Shown here piece after piece: positions 36,305 through 48,400 of a stretch of DNA of 64,000 nt. Source of the stretch: Echiichthys vipera (Eukaryota > Chordata > Actinopteri > Perciformes > Trachinidae); NCBI GenBank assembly GCA_963691815.1, contig OY829648.1:20864193-20928192 (forward strand). Direction: 5' to 3'. The notes under the pieces are model-generated. The model was given only the letters and a program-made list of their open reading frames with translations. It was not told where the DNA came from and ran no database searches. Each line of letters begins with the position of its first letter. The first letter of the stretch is position 1. The position numbers and the translations under genes were made by a program.

Positions 36305-39300
36305 AGTGCCAATAGTGAGATGAAAATCCGATAACATTGTTCCTGTGATCAAGGCAAAGAAAACAAGCCAGAGCGCATGAGCGGACTGGGTATTTGTTCC
36401 TCCCAGTTACCCTCCCCCTCCCTCCCTCTGGTCTAGCCAATCACATCTCAGTTGCTAGGTATGGGGGAAAGACTAAAATTTCTAGAACAAGCCTTATGCA
36501 TAGCCTTTGTATAAAGAACATAAAGAAAGCGCAGACAAGCACAAGCGAGGTTGGGCCCACTGGGCGGAGACTCAGCAGAAAGAGAGGGGGTGGATGTTCT
36601 TCTCATACCACAGAGAGAAAGGGGAAATGAGCGAGAGTTTGTGTGTTTTGGTTTCATTGCAACTTCATACCATAGGACATGGCCTTGAAGGAGTCAATGT
36701 GTTCTCTGCAGCCTTCAAGGTTATCACATCGTGCCCTGTCCTCAGACATCAACTTTTCCTCCACTGAAATCTTTGCATTAGACCGAGTAATGCTCAGCAA
36801 AACTTCAGGATAAATGGTAAAGAGGCAGGCCAACATCAAGTGCACCCTACTGCACCACACACGTGTGATCGTTCAGGCTCAACACCAATTCCTGAATAGA
36901 CTGAACACGAGAGGCCTCAAATAGTCCAGGGATGGGCTCTATCCATTAGTTCTTCTAAAGGAAGATGAAGTTACCAGTGTAGAAACCCCCCACCCACTCC
37001 TACATTCCTGTAGGCTAAACTGCTATCCTTCACCTGCTCTGGTCCATCTATCCAGTGCCCCCCATCCAGCCAGCCAGAAGACAGAGTATGTGTTGACATG
37101 TAGGGCGCTTGCCAGTTCAGCTTTACCATTCCCCTCTGAGGTTGCAAAGGGTCCCGCTTTTCTGGGCAGTTTTCAGAGCATTTGCTTTGTGTTGTGACGA
37201 CAGCAGATTAAACAGACAACAGAGTTAAACAATCATAACCCCCAAACTCATGGTCCTTAATATTTGCAACTGATAAGCAACAGGACATTGACGTTAAACT
37301 GAGGGATATCTATTCAAGTGTTGCTGACACTCGGCATGATAAGGGAAGGTGGGAAAGAGCCAAATGGGACATTCAGGAAGCAATCTGTATCATTTCAGAG
37401 AAACTGCCCAACAGTGAACTGCCTTAACCTCAACATCCAACATTTTCCCTCTTCCAATCAGCGAGCTGCCTTGCCACCAACACCACTGAGGATTGGCCAA
37501 TGGGCAACCAGCCAGTTGGACTTGATAAAGACATTGTTTTACAACCTGAAAGCACCCTGCTTATCCACAACAGGGTCACAAACCACTGTATAGGGGACCT
37601 GTGACCAAGACCATATGACAGATAAATCTCTTCCTTTCTCTCAAAAGCTATACTTAACACATTACCGGCATGCATTTCCCTTCAATAGAACTGTTCAAGA
37701 CATAAAAGGTTTAAGCTGTTTGGCAAACAAGACAATTACAATATGCAGGTGGACTTACAGGAGTGAGGAGCTCAGGGGTGGAGATGGGCGAGCTGTCACT
37801 ATTCAGCTTGATCCCACTGCCCAAGTCAAAGTCACAGATCTTGACCGGGGAAATCTGACAAAGAGACAGGTTCAGAATCATTCAAATGAATCTACATTTT
37901 GATTAACTTGTATTATTTGTTGTAGAATATCTTATTGTGGGGCCAGATAGTTTCACAATAGTTGCCCATTGAACTAACTGGGCTCATAATCTCACCTTGT
38001 CTGCACTCTTGCAGAGAATGTTTTCAGGTTTCAGGTCTCTATGTGCCATTCCTAAAAGATAGGATAGATGGAAAGAAATTTACTTTTTATATAGTCAGTT
38101 TTAAGACAACAATCAAGCATTTTTTTCCAGCACCAATATATAGGGTATTGTGTCCAATGGCCAATTTGAACAAACAATAAGTTAATATGTTCTGTAAAAA
38201 CAGTAATAATACCGACTTAATGATCGTTGGGCGTTTTGGTGATCATAAGGAATAATAAAATTACTCGTCAACTGGTCTTACCCTTGTTGTGCAGGAAGTC
38301 TAGAGCGCTGGCGATGTCCTGCACGACAACACAGGCTTCCTGCTCACTGAAGTGCCTTCTCTTGTGAATGTGCGCCAAGATTGACCCTATTATAGGGGCA
38401 AAAATAAGCATATATCAGCTTTATGTACAAGAAAAACAAAACAAATTAGTGCCTTCCCACACAGACATAAATTAAAGGGCTACAGCCTAGAGACTGTGCA
38501 CATGCATTACAGTAAAATGTTTAAAAATAAAGATCTAATGCAGGCATCCTGCAGCAGCTATAATTCACTTACCTCCTCTAAGCTTTTCAAACACCAGGTA
38601 GAATTTGTCTTCCTCTTCAAAGAACTCCACCAGCTCCAGGATGTTACTATAGAAGAGGAGAAAAAACACTATGAGCCATTGTCAACAGTCATCTAGTTAA
38701 CAATTAAAGTGATTTCTGCACCGTAGAGTAAGAGGACTGCAGGGCTTACATAGAATAAGATTTAGCACAAATCACAAGTCTGTGGTACTACATCATTCAT
38801 CCATACATTCGTAAGTAGGACTGAGCAATAATTCAATATGATAATTTATCGTCTCTCAATGGAATTGTAAAGTATATTGATGAAATCAAAGCGATCTCAT
38901 GATTCACAATTGCATCTAAATTGACAATAACGGGCACATTAACTCAAACTCTCAGGAAATGTTACTTGAAATACCTGAGAGAATATCAATTGAAAATTGC
39001 AGTTTTGGTTATACAATTAAAATTGCCATATCTTCCAGTAAGTTGCCCATATACACATTGTCAAACAATATAAAAACTCCCATTCATTAAGTGACATTGT
39101 TTTAGTTGGTCATGACAAACAGGTCATTTACCTGTGGCCCTGGCACTGATAGAGCATCTCAACCTCACGGAAGACACGGCTGCGACTGTGACCCGGTCTT
39201 TTCTCAATGATCTGGAACAGAACATTATAGTTCAGCCACAACATCTTAAAATATCCCACTGAACAAACAAGTCTGACTTCCACGTGTGACCCCCCTCCCC

Positions 39301-42300
39301 AACAATAGGATGGAGGACAATTCTGAAAAACGCTCTTGATGACTTAAGAAAAACAGAGCCCACCTGTGAAAATTAATGTTTGTGTGAAAGCTGTCCCCTC
39401 ACAAAAGCACCAGAAAACCCCACCTGCAGTTGTGTTTACTATATTGTGAAGATTATAATCCATATAAAGAGCCCTAAAACTACTTTCCAACCTTTATTCC
39501 ACCCTGTGACGGTTGTAAAGATAGTTTCACCTACTTTCAGAGCTGCCTTCCAAAGCAGAGACGGAACAAAATGAAACCAATCACAGCATCTCTATATTTA
39601 GCACTTAATGTGTGACCCATATTTGAATCTTAAGTGCTCTTAAGGATCTATGCGTGTTCTTTCAAATATCCCACAGGCTAATCTAAAACTGTTTACGCTA
39701 AACAAAAAACTTGCTAAAAATAACTTTGTACTGCCTGGAACTAAACCACTGAGGGGCCACCAGCTGCATGATGGCATGCCAAGAGAGACAGAAAGATAGA
39801 CTGCTGACACCAAAGCAAAATGCCTGAATTTTCCAGCCCTGGTTAGTTATTGTCTGCTTGGGAGGCTGTGCATGTTTCTCTTCCTGGTAGCTGGATTACA
39901 GCTGCTATTGAAGCCCAATGGGGCCAGAGTTGCAGTGTGTGTCTAGGATTAATAGATAGACAAGAGCCCTGCGAGCAGCCCAAAGCCCCTGCACTGTTCC
40001 AGTCTGAGTCAGCAGCACAAGCAGCCCCCAATCAGTTTGCTTTCTTCCGATCACTACACAACACAGCCAAATACTGACGTGCAGATAAAAGAATAAAAAA
40101 CATAGCCGACATATGCATTATCAACATGATAAGTGGGTGGACAGCTATTAGACTGAGATTTATGGTTGATTATCCAAATCACAGATCAGAATTAAAAATA
40201 AGGCCCCACTAAGTCTCGCTGAATGTTCAATCATCAACATTGTTGGGAAATAATACCTTTAAGGTTGGAGAACCAGAGATTCAGATGGGCGTGCACTGCA
40301 CAGCCCTGTGGTAACCCTTGCTGAGGCTTTTGTTGCCCCCCCCCCCCCCCCCCCCCCCCCCGTCTAGAGGGGGAAGGGAGAGACGGGACATCTGGCAGAA
40401 GCCCCCCCAGACTCCTAAATGACCTCTAATAACTGCCGACCCTCGTGCCTCCTCCCCCAGAACTGCAAAGTCCCAAGGGATCTGCCAAACCATCCCAGGG
40501 TAAACAACACTAACAGATCATGGTCACATGATGGAATATGTGCTCAGATTACACTGAAATGTGAATTGGTATGATATGGACGCTCGCTTTATTGGGAACC
40601 AGCCTTGAACTGGCAACACCAAAGAAAGAAAACAAAGCCTTTGCTCTACTTTCCTACATTCCAGTAAAAATCTTTCACAATGTTTTGTTCATAAAAATGA
40701 GGAAATGAGCATTATATATATATATACACACACAAGCCAAAAAAGGAAGTCCCAAGAGTCAAGACATGTATTCACAAGTCCACACCCCATTTTGAAGAAG
40801 AAAAAAAGTTAAACTGTACTAAGCTAGAAGGAGAACAAAGCAATGTAAACACCCTGGGTCACAACCCTCACCCAAAGGCCCCTCCTTCCTCTCTATGTGG
40901 ATTTTGTTTTGGCATCATTTCCAGTACACGATGTTCTTGCTACGAGCGTCCTCTGTAGGCAATAGCAGTAAAGGAAAGGGGTGGGTATATCCCTCCCAGC
41001 TCTCTGATAGGCTGACCATTCGTAAAAACAATGAGAGGACGTGTCTAACAGCAGCTAGTGTAGAACACACAGAAAAAAGGGAAAAAAGTGCAGCAGTAGC
41101 ACAACACAGATAAAAGCCTGCAGACATTCTCAATCGAGAGTTGAACTTAGAAAAAAAGGAAAAGAAGCATCCTGCCACAAGACCAGAACTTAACTCAATA
41201 AAAGCTCTCAAGAATAACCAGTGAAAAGAAGGTAACATGGACACATTAATGCACATGCCCCAGCAGCTTTCTTACATTTAGCTCTTCAACCACATATAAT
41301 GGCATTGGGCTCCTTTGTGTGCAAAGGCATTTCATTATCACATCTCAAAGTTAATGACGACTAAACCAAGCCCCACACAGACAACAGACATGTTATGTGG
41401 CAAAGACAACATTCACAGACACATGAGACAGAAGCAATGACTTGCAGGAATCAACCTGCATTGTGCTAATGTTTTCAAATACATTACAGTCCTCTATTAA
41501 GTGTAAAAAATGTCTGCTTTCTTACTTTGACAGCATACTCTTTGTTGGTGATGAGGTTGATGCATGTTTGCACTCTGGCATAAGCACCCTCTCCTAGTAC
41601 CTCTTCCTGCAGTCTGTAGACGTCTGTAACAGAGTTTCACATCTAAATGTAGAGTATAATCTCTCTAAATGCACCATACAATGTTTTATGAAGAGTTTTT
41701 ATAACAGTGATGATAGTGGAAATAAAAGCTTTTACCCTCGAATCGTCCAGAGAAACTATCAGTTGCCCGGCAACGCTTTTTCTTCTTGTTTCTCTTCTTG
41801 GCATCGGGGATGTCGATAGGCTGGCTGGAAGGCATGTCTGTCAAAACAGGAGTGGCTACATTATCTTGTGCTAGCGAGAAACAACCCAAACAAAGGCAGC
41901 ACTAAAAAGGAAAACAAAATTTAAGGGCAAGCTGTTTTTTTTTTGTTGAGAGTACATAGTACTCAGAGCTAGCTCGCTCTTGATGCACCTAAAGCGTAAT
42001 GATTACATTGACAGAACTTGCAGATTAGAAAGGTACACTTTTCATAACTCAAAAATACTCACCATGTCTTGGGGAGGAATCAAAATTAAATGACGAATCA
42101 ATAAGATGAGATCCATTTTTAGTGAAGTCGTCAGATTCAAATGGATTTTGGCCCTAGAGAATAACAAGGATGCTTGTTAAGGTATGCAATCTTATCAGTG
42201 AGCAATATAGCAGAGAGGATCAATTGTTAGCCATAACTGATATGAGCCTTTGCTATCTCTCATCCTGAAAACCATAAAATGAAAGTAGACTCAAAACTGG

Positions 42301-42695
42301 AAAACAGCTGATGGGTGGAATCTTAAAAACATCCTTGAATATGTGATTTACAGCCACAAATTAATAACACATTACAAAACATAAATCGTGCTAAATATGG
42401 ATGCAGGAGCCACATTTCCTGCAACAGTTATTGCACACACTGGTCACACTTTTATAAACTGGACATGCACGTGCCACCAGGCCACACAGCACATTTATCA
42501 GCTATGAAGCGTGGGAGAGCAACAGATGTGTTTAAATATAGAGAGGTGAGGTCTTCTCACACATGCTGACAAATCTGCTCTGAAAATATAGAGATTTTAC
42601 AATGGCAGCTCAGCGTCTGAGTAGGCTCTGAATCGCAAACTCACCTTGAAAGAGCGGTGAAATCCAGTGACTTCGGTGATTTTGTTTTGCACCAT
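33204..42695 (-). CDS. mknk2: MAP kinase-interacting Ser/Thr kinase 2 (MNK2)
   Basis: Kinase activated by ERK and p38 that phosphorylates eIF4E on eIF4G. CDS exons: 42695-42645, 42153-42063, 41870-41736, 41623-41526, 39211-39132, 38646-38573, 38386-38282, 38051-37996, 37854-37759, 34215-34021, 33906-33742, 33634-33594, 33477-33204. Phases agree and give 486 aa (human 465). The N-terminus MVQNKITEVTGFHRSFK and the polybasic KKRNKKKKR (eIF4G-binding/NLS) are followed by the kinase domain: GEGAYA loop, EYAVK (K125), HRDLKPEN (D217), DFD instead of DFG (238-240), activation-loop T256 and T261 in ISTPELLTP, and the MNK-specific Cys cluster (C311, C315, C323, C326). The C-terminal SKLARRRQ is the MAPK docking site of the long MNK2a-type isoform. 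The start is supported by an upstream in-frame TAA across the 5' UTR exon junction. Confidence 0.96.
34216..37758. other. Large mknk2 intron (3.5 kb)
   Basis: Intron between the DFD exon and the CGSAEYMAPE exon. It contains an AC run (35748-35770) and a long TG microsatellite (36225-36303). Overlapping plus-strand frames at 34902-35430 have no recognisable domain. No nested gene is supported. Confidence 0.65.
36225..36303 (+). repeat. (TG)n microsatellite, about 79 bp
   Basis: Uninterrupted TG dinucleotide run of about 39 units in a mknk2 intron. Confidence 0.97.
39212..41525. other. mknk2 intron between the ATP-lysine exon and the IIEKRPGHSRSRV exon
   Basis: This 2.3-kb intron contains a pure C run of 26 (40336-40361) and a short TA/CA run near 40714-40735. 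No gene is supported; short frames on both strands match nothing I know. Confidence 0.6.
40336..40361 (+). repeat. Poly-C homopolymer, 26 nt
   Basis: Twenty-six consecutive C residues; the true length is uncertain because such runs sequence poorly. Confidence 0.9.
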
Positions 42696-42865
42696 TTTGC
42701 TTCGAGTTGGGATGTGTTTTTTGGTGGACGTGCGGCGGCGGCGGCAGTGTTTTTTGGGGGATATCAATTTGCACTTCTCCGAAACAGCAAAAGGTTTCAG
42801 AGAGAGTCGCAAGTGATCACACTGCGTTGGCTGGTCAGCTTGCTGCGGCGCTTTAAACGGGAGCC
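42645..42865 (-). other. mknk2: mknk2 exon 2 (5' UTR plus first coding codons)
   Basis: The acceptor CCTCACAG precedes GGCTCCCG at 42865, and the donor AAG precedes GTGAGT at 42645. The frame of the ATG stays open upstream through this exon but contains no other Met, and it meets a TAA in exon 1, so MVQNK is the first usable start. Confidence 0.75.
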
Positions 42866-43474
42866 CTGTGAGGACAATAAACAAAACACACCGCAGCGTT
42901 ACAACAAATCACTCACATACCAGCGCACATCAATGTCGGCAGGTTTAAATGGACGCTTAACCCAATAAACCTGACTTTGACAGATTAATGTGAGCTAATA
43001 TTCGTCACGTGTTTCTGGGGTAATAAACAAGAGTGCAACAACAGCCAACGCCACAGCTAACTGCAGCGCCACCGACACCTAATGTTAGCCTAGCATGGTT
43101 GCATCCGTTTAAGCAAAGTAATGAGAAAACAACAAAGAGACTCTTATTACAATACTAACGTTACAGTTTTGATGAGAAAGGCAAATATGTCGGAAGGCCA
43201 CGCTGCTAGCGGTCGCTTCAACAGCCGCATTGAGGATATTTAGTCGTTAAGCTAACGTTAGTCATAACGGTCAAGTCGCGAGCACTGTTCGTCAGTTGAC
43301 AGTTTTGACGTAAGACAACAAAAGTTAGCGACCGTTATTAGCGTTAACGTACTGTCACGTCACTGTAGTGTTGGGAAAAGAACGGTTACAAAAAATGTGA
43401 AAAATATAACTACATTAAAAAAAACACAGAATGGCATAATTAACCGCCCATATAAAGTCATTTTTTGTACTCAC

Positions 43475-43760
43475 CCCGTTGTTAATTTTACAGCTCCAGT
43501 GTTAGCGTCGTTGTTTGACCCACTGCTTCCAAAGCCGCAGAGGACGGTTGGGGGGGTATCGCCTGATAGTGAGTGCGGTGAAGGTGGTGGCAGAGACACG
43601 GCGGAGGTGCTTTATAACCTCCCTCCTGACTCCTCCCTCCCCAGGATTGCGTCAACTAGACGACGTGCGTCATGTGCTTCCTAGAAGGGGATGTGGCGGC
43701 GAGGTACCACTTTGTCTCGCTGCGACATCTTAACCACTCCGTGAGGGAGGTAAAAAGCTG
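43475..43760 (-). promoter_or_regulatory. mknk2: mknk2 non-coding exon 1 and CpG-rich promoter
   Basis: A donor-like AACGGG before GTGAGT lies at 43475, upstream of the exon 2 acceptor. The sequence from 43500 to 43760 is GC- and CpG-rich, as expected for a CpG-island promoter. The transcription start is not resolved. Confidence 0.6.
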
Positions 43761-44692
43761 AAAAAGCGACTTGACGTGGTGCTGACATACAATATGAAAG
43801 AACTTTTATTAGCTAGGTGATGCACATTATAGAACTAATCAACTGGGGTGAAAATGTGAACACGTTTATGGAAAAAGTCTCGGGGAAGCGCTGGTAACAC
43901 ACGAAATGGTACGCAGCCAGTAAGCCCTGTTTTGTTCTAGAGGCCCCACCACGGGATGTAAACGGCGTGTACGTGCACATCCGCCCTGACTGCTGTTCTG
44001 AAGACGAAATGAGATCCCGATGGAGGCGTGCAGAGACGGGACTACATCCCCCAGTTAGCATTACCAAGTACCAAGGGCAAATCGAAATATATTTTAAACT
44101 ATTCCTTCATCCCTATGCATTGGAGCACTCAACACCCTGTCCCGTTGATGCGTTTTTAATGTAACTACCACTGCTGTCCTGCTTTTTGCCCTGAATATGT
44201 TTGTGTGCAAGTGTTGTTTTTTATGAGACCAAAGACAATTTACCACATTGTGGACAATACATGAAACTAACTAACTAACTACCTAACTAACATCATGACG
44301 GTGTTCAAATCATAATAACTTTCTGCCACTGCTGATACTGGAAGTCAAGGCCATATTATAAATAGGAGCTGATACATAAGAGAACAATCTGTCAGCCCTG
44401 TGGTATTATACAGTAAATATATAAACAAGGAGAACCCTTTGACATACACCACCCCTCCCTCTTTGTGTGTTTTGAAAATGGGGGAAAAAATACATTTATA
44501 GCCTTTTAAACTTTATTCTCACGCCCAGTGGTGAATGGCCATGGATGGCCAGATGGGTGTTCAGAGAAATTCCCAGTCTGAGTCATTCATGCTGGGGCAG
44601 TCACTGGCATGACTTAAGCTGATGTAATATTTCAGTATCACATACACAAACACAGTCAAAAACACTGGCCTAACAATCAAGAGAAAGTTTTA
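43761..44692. other. Intergenic upstream of mknk2
   Basis: No gene recognised. A small AACT run occurs near 44268-44292. The frames at 43813-44164 on both strands mirror each other and lack recognisable domains. Confidence 0.5.
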
Positions 44693-44879
44693 CAGTGAAG
44701 ATCAAAATTAGAGAACCAATTATTAATACTTCAAATTATTTATTCTGAAATATTGTTATTTTTCATTGTTCAGAATTTGATAAAAAAAAAAAAAAGTGGC
44801 TATACCAGTGGTGTACTAGCATGATTTGTAAATAACCAAGGCACTTCAACAAAAACCTTTATTTTGTGAAAAAAAAACA

Positions 44880-45200
44880 GTGAGCAAAATTAGGGAGTAT
44901 AGAGGCCCTTGCTTTGAATGACTTCAGCACATTTGCGCCCAAAGGCCATCACTAGTTTCTCACACTGCTCTTGTTTGATTTTGGTCCATTCTTCTTCAGT
45001 CTCTTCCACAGTTCAGTAACTGTAGTGGGTTTCTTAGACATTACTTTTTTGCTAAGGATTTTCCAGAGATTCATGAGGTCTGGATCTGGACTCTGACACT
45101 TCCTCCTTCAAATTGAACTGACTCCTTTCGACACTTTGGGTTCAGTCATCCTCCAGTTTGATGCTGAACATAATGTTTTCCATCAGACCCAAATAAATTG
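44880..45200 (-). pseudogene. Tc1-like transposase fragment (minus strand)
   Basis: The reverse strand translates in pieces as FNLFGSDGKHYV, GGSVRV, SPDPDLMNLWKILSKKVM and the C-terminal KIKQEQCEKLVMAFGRKCAE, ending SKGLYTP and a stop near 44897. The stretch between GGSV and SPDP, which would hold the central catalytic Asp region, is missing here and is instead represented on the plus strand next door. Confidence 0.8.
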
Positions 45201-45222
45201 AACTTTAGTGATGTAATGTAAT

Positions 45223-45480
45223 TTGAGGGATGTTTTCTGCCTCAGGAGTTGGGCCTCTTGTACAGCTACATGGCAGGGTGAATGCAAATGTTTATGTGAA
45301 CCTCCTTCGGCAGCATGCAAAACCTCTTGTTCCACTGCAAAACGGGTTAAGCAGTTCCTTGAAGCTAAGAATATTGAAACAATGAAATGTTCAGACCAGA
45401 GTCCAGATCAAAACCCTGTAGAGAATCTCTGGAAAATCCTGGCAACAAAGTAATGGTGGAAGAGACTGCAAGAAGAATGG
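45223..45480 (+). pseudogene. Tc1-like transposase fragment (plus strand)
   Basis: Contains the second catalytic region of Tc1 transposases: AKRVKQFLEAKNIETMK, then QSPDQNPVENLWKIL, holding the final Glu of the D,D(34)E triad. Upstream residues are shifted between frames. It ends near 45480, where dispersed-repeat sequence begins. Confidence 0.85.
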
Positions 45481-48400
45481 AGTTGAAAATATACTACACT
45501 GCAAGTAAAAGCCCTGCACTCAAAACGTTGCCGAAATACACGTTAAGAAGTGTGAGCATCAAAACGTACCAGTGTCAAACGTCCACTAACTGTAATCCAC
45601 TAACTACGGCTGTCCAATAAATGTAGTGGAGTAAAAAGTACTATATGTCCCCCTGAAATGTAGTGGAAGTACCTCAAAACCGTGATATGTATATACAGGA
45701 AATGCTCGTAAATGCTCTTTCGACCCTGGATACTATTAGAAAATATTCTCCTATATACGTATGCATGTATATATATATATTTCAACTAACTTTTATAGAT
45801 TTTAAGTCTACTTACTTTGGCAAACTAAGCAATTTTGAAATTAACTTTTAAGGCAGCTAAATTACATGGGAATGTAGTCAAAAGTATTCATACAATACAC
45901 CAATTCGTTGGATTTAGCTTTAGTAAGCGACAGGAAAGTTGCCCCCCCTCACCTTGTGCCATGTAAAAAGGCCCCCATGGCACGTTTTGGAGCCTGATGT
46001 GGAGGCTGTTCAGACGAGGGTGGGGACGCTGTCTCACGGTTGTGATAATGAAAGAAAGCCAAGAACTCTGGTTATGTGGAAATGTGTACTCTATTAACAC
46101 ATCTGCTACTTGGGAGATGCCACATGACATAACAAGTCCATACAGTATTTACAGAGATTATAGGGAACTGTATTTTGACAGCAGCACAGTAGCGGGATGG
46201 CAAACCCCTTTGTTATCTCATATTAATATTATTATTTGACATAAATCCCCTTAATTAAGTCCAGATACCAATAATAGAAAGTGACCATGTGTTGCATTAT
46301 ATGCCAAGACGTGTGCATGCGTTTGCTTGTTGTCAAACTGTACAGTATGCCCTCTTTGATTTGTTTTGATACCTGCTATTTATCCCTGCATACAAACCCT
46401 TGTCCGCAGACCTGCTCTGTATAGCATTAATGTACTGTTTATCAAAGGTGTTCAAGTTAAAACCATGTACGGGTTGTTTTCAGGACCCGGCTGTCTTGTG
46501 ACCGGAGGCTCCCAGCCTCTCCTCCTCCTTTCACCTTCTACCCCTAATACATAAGCCCAATGGAAGCAAACATTACGCAAGCTGTTGGCAGAGTATCCCC
46601 ACTCAGGAGCACATGGTGTAGTTGCAGGTTTAGCAGGAAAACAAGATCAGAGGTGCAAGAGGCGAGTCTGTGTCACTACAGGCCAAAAGGAAAAGGGAGA
46701 GGCCATCATAAATAACTTAAGGTGGCAACAACCTCATTTCTGATGTGAATTACACTCAATCAGGAGATACTTGAGAGGGGGCTCTGTTTTTAGGAAGAGG
46801 TTGTTCTCGTGCAAAATATGATAGAGGCGTGTCTCTGTTGTTGTTCATGAGGGCATTGTAGTTCAGAGGTTATTCTTCTACAATGTCCTCCGGGTGCTGT
46901 TTGGAGATAATGCCGCAGATATTTGCACATTTTCAGATCCTTTACCTAATTAAAAGTACTAATACCAGACTGTGAAAATAGTATAGTTCTCATGAGTAAA
47001 ATGTTCCCTGTCAGTTATTGTACTATGATATAATTATGTTTTTGGATTAATATTCCTGCTACATTAATGTGTATGTTGCATTTTACTGCTGCAGATGTTA
47101 ATGGTTGTGCTTATTTTAACTCTTTATATATACTGTTGGGTGGTTTAATCCAGCAATGCATCATATTCTACAAGATCCTCATATGTTTGAAGCAATGCTG
47201 TGTGGGAACCACATAGCCAATCTCAGTTGTTTTCAACTTTATGGCGACGCATTTTCCGGCTGATCCAAGAGTTTTTTTGAAAATTGTTTATTTGGTTTAA
47301 AAAGTAAAGAAACCACATCATCCTTCGGTACTTGAGTAAATGTCTTTAGTCACATTCTATCACTGGATATTTGTTCAAAGTACTGTGTTGTTGTCCTCCG
47401 ACTCGGTGAATGTGTGCATCTGCATCATTTCCACTGTGAATAATGAAAAACATTCTCATATAGTTAGCGTATCCCTTTCCAGTAAAGTCAGCTGCATTGA
47501 AATTGAATTCAACACGTGTTCAAAATTACCCTCCAAATGTTTCAACATGCAAACCTCCACAGGCCATTTAGCTCAAATTAATGTGGTGCAGCCAAGCATT
47601 GTTCAAATTCATGCAAATTTAGTTTTAATCTGTAGTGGAGGTCCCAATTATCCAGAGTTACTGAATCATGAACCAGATGAGTGCAAAATGTAATTGATGC
47701 AATGCTGCAGCCATAACAAATATGGAGTCTATGGTTTCAATACTTAAATAGTCAAAGCTTACAGCTAAATGAACCCGTCAACAGCTACACTAAAAGTGTT
47801 TGTTAAAACCTAGAAGTCATTTTGAATGATGTGATGAAATGAACTTCAGTCTGAACCAGCAGGATTTGTTGTAAAACATTCCTGCACCATCTACTTTGAA
47901 CAGTACAGTATACGCGCCACATGTATGTGCACATGGAGAAGTATATTGTCACGCCTGGCACGTTGAAATAAAACTGTCAAAGCCTGAGAAGAGGAACGTG
48001 CTAGAAGCACCCAGACGTCTTACAAGCGGCATACTTTAAGGAGGAACGTTTCAGTGCTCCAGGCTGCTGAACGTTCCCTTTCTAAGAAACCTTCCCAGAG
48101 CAAACTTCCTAGAAACAAGTAGTCTCCGGTCGGTAAAAGACTCAAATGTGACCTCTTGTGACAACATGTATACTTAAAGTATTACAGTAGAAAGACGAAA
48201 TACTGGAGCAGTGAAATGAATCCAGTATTCAGAACTCCTTTAACACAGAAAGAGTTACAAAGGATTTTGCAACAGCGTTTGTTTTGTTCCAGCTTTGTTC
48301 CAGTTATGCTCTGGGAGACCTTTAGTTTAATTTTTTTTCTTGTTACATAATTAATAATGTTTTTACACTCCTAGAATCTACTTTCAGATTGGGTAACACA

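Larger units (their letters stand above)
44693..45480. mobile_element. Tc1-like element, inverted and rearranged
   Basis: The left end TACAGTGAAGATCAAAATTA looks like a Tc1-type terminus. Two transposase parts face opposite ways. The minus-strand part (about 45200 to 44880) reads NLFGSDGKHYV, then NLWKILSKKV, then WTKIKQEQCEKLVMAFGRK in pieces. The plus-strand part (about 45228-45480) reads MFSASGVGPLVQLHGRVNAN (with frame changes), then AKRVKQFLEAKNIETMK and NPVENLWKIL. No clear right terminus was found. The coding capacity is lost. Confidence 0.8.
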
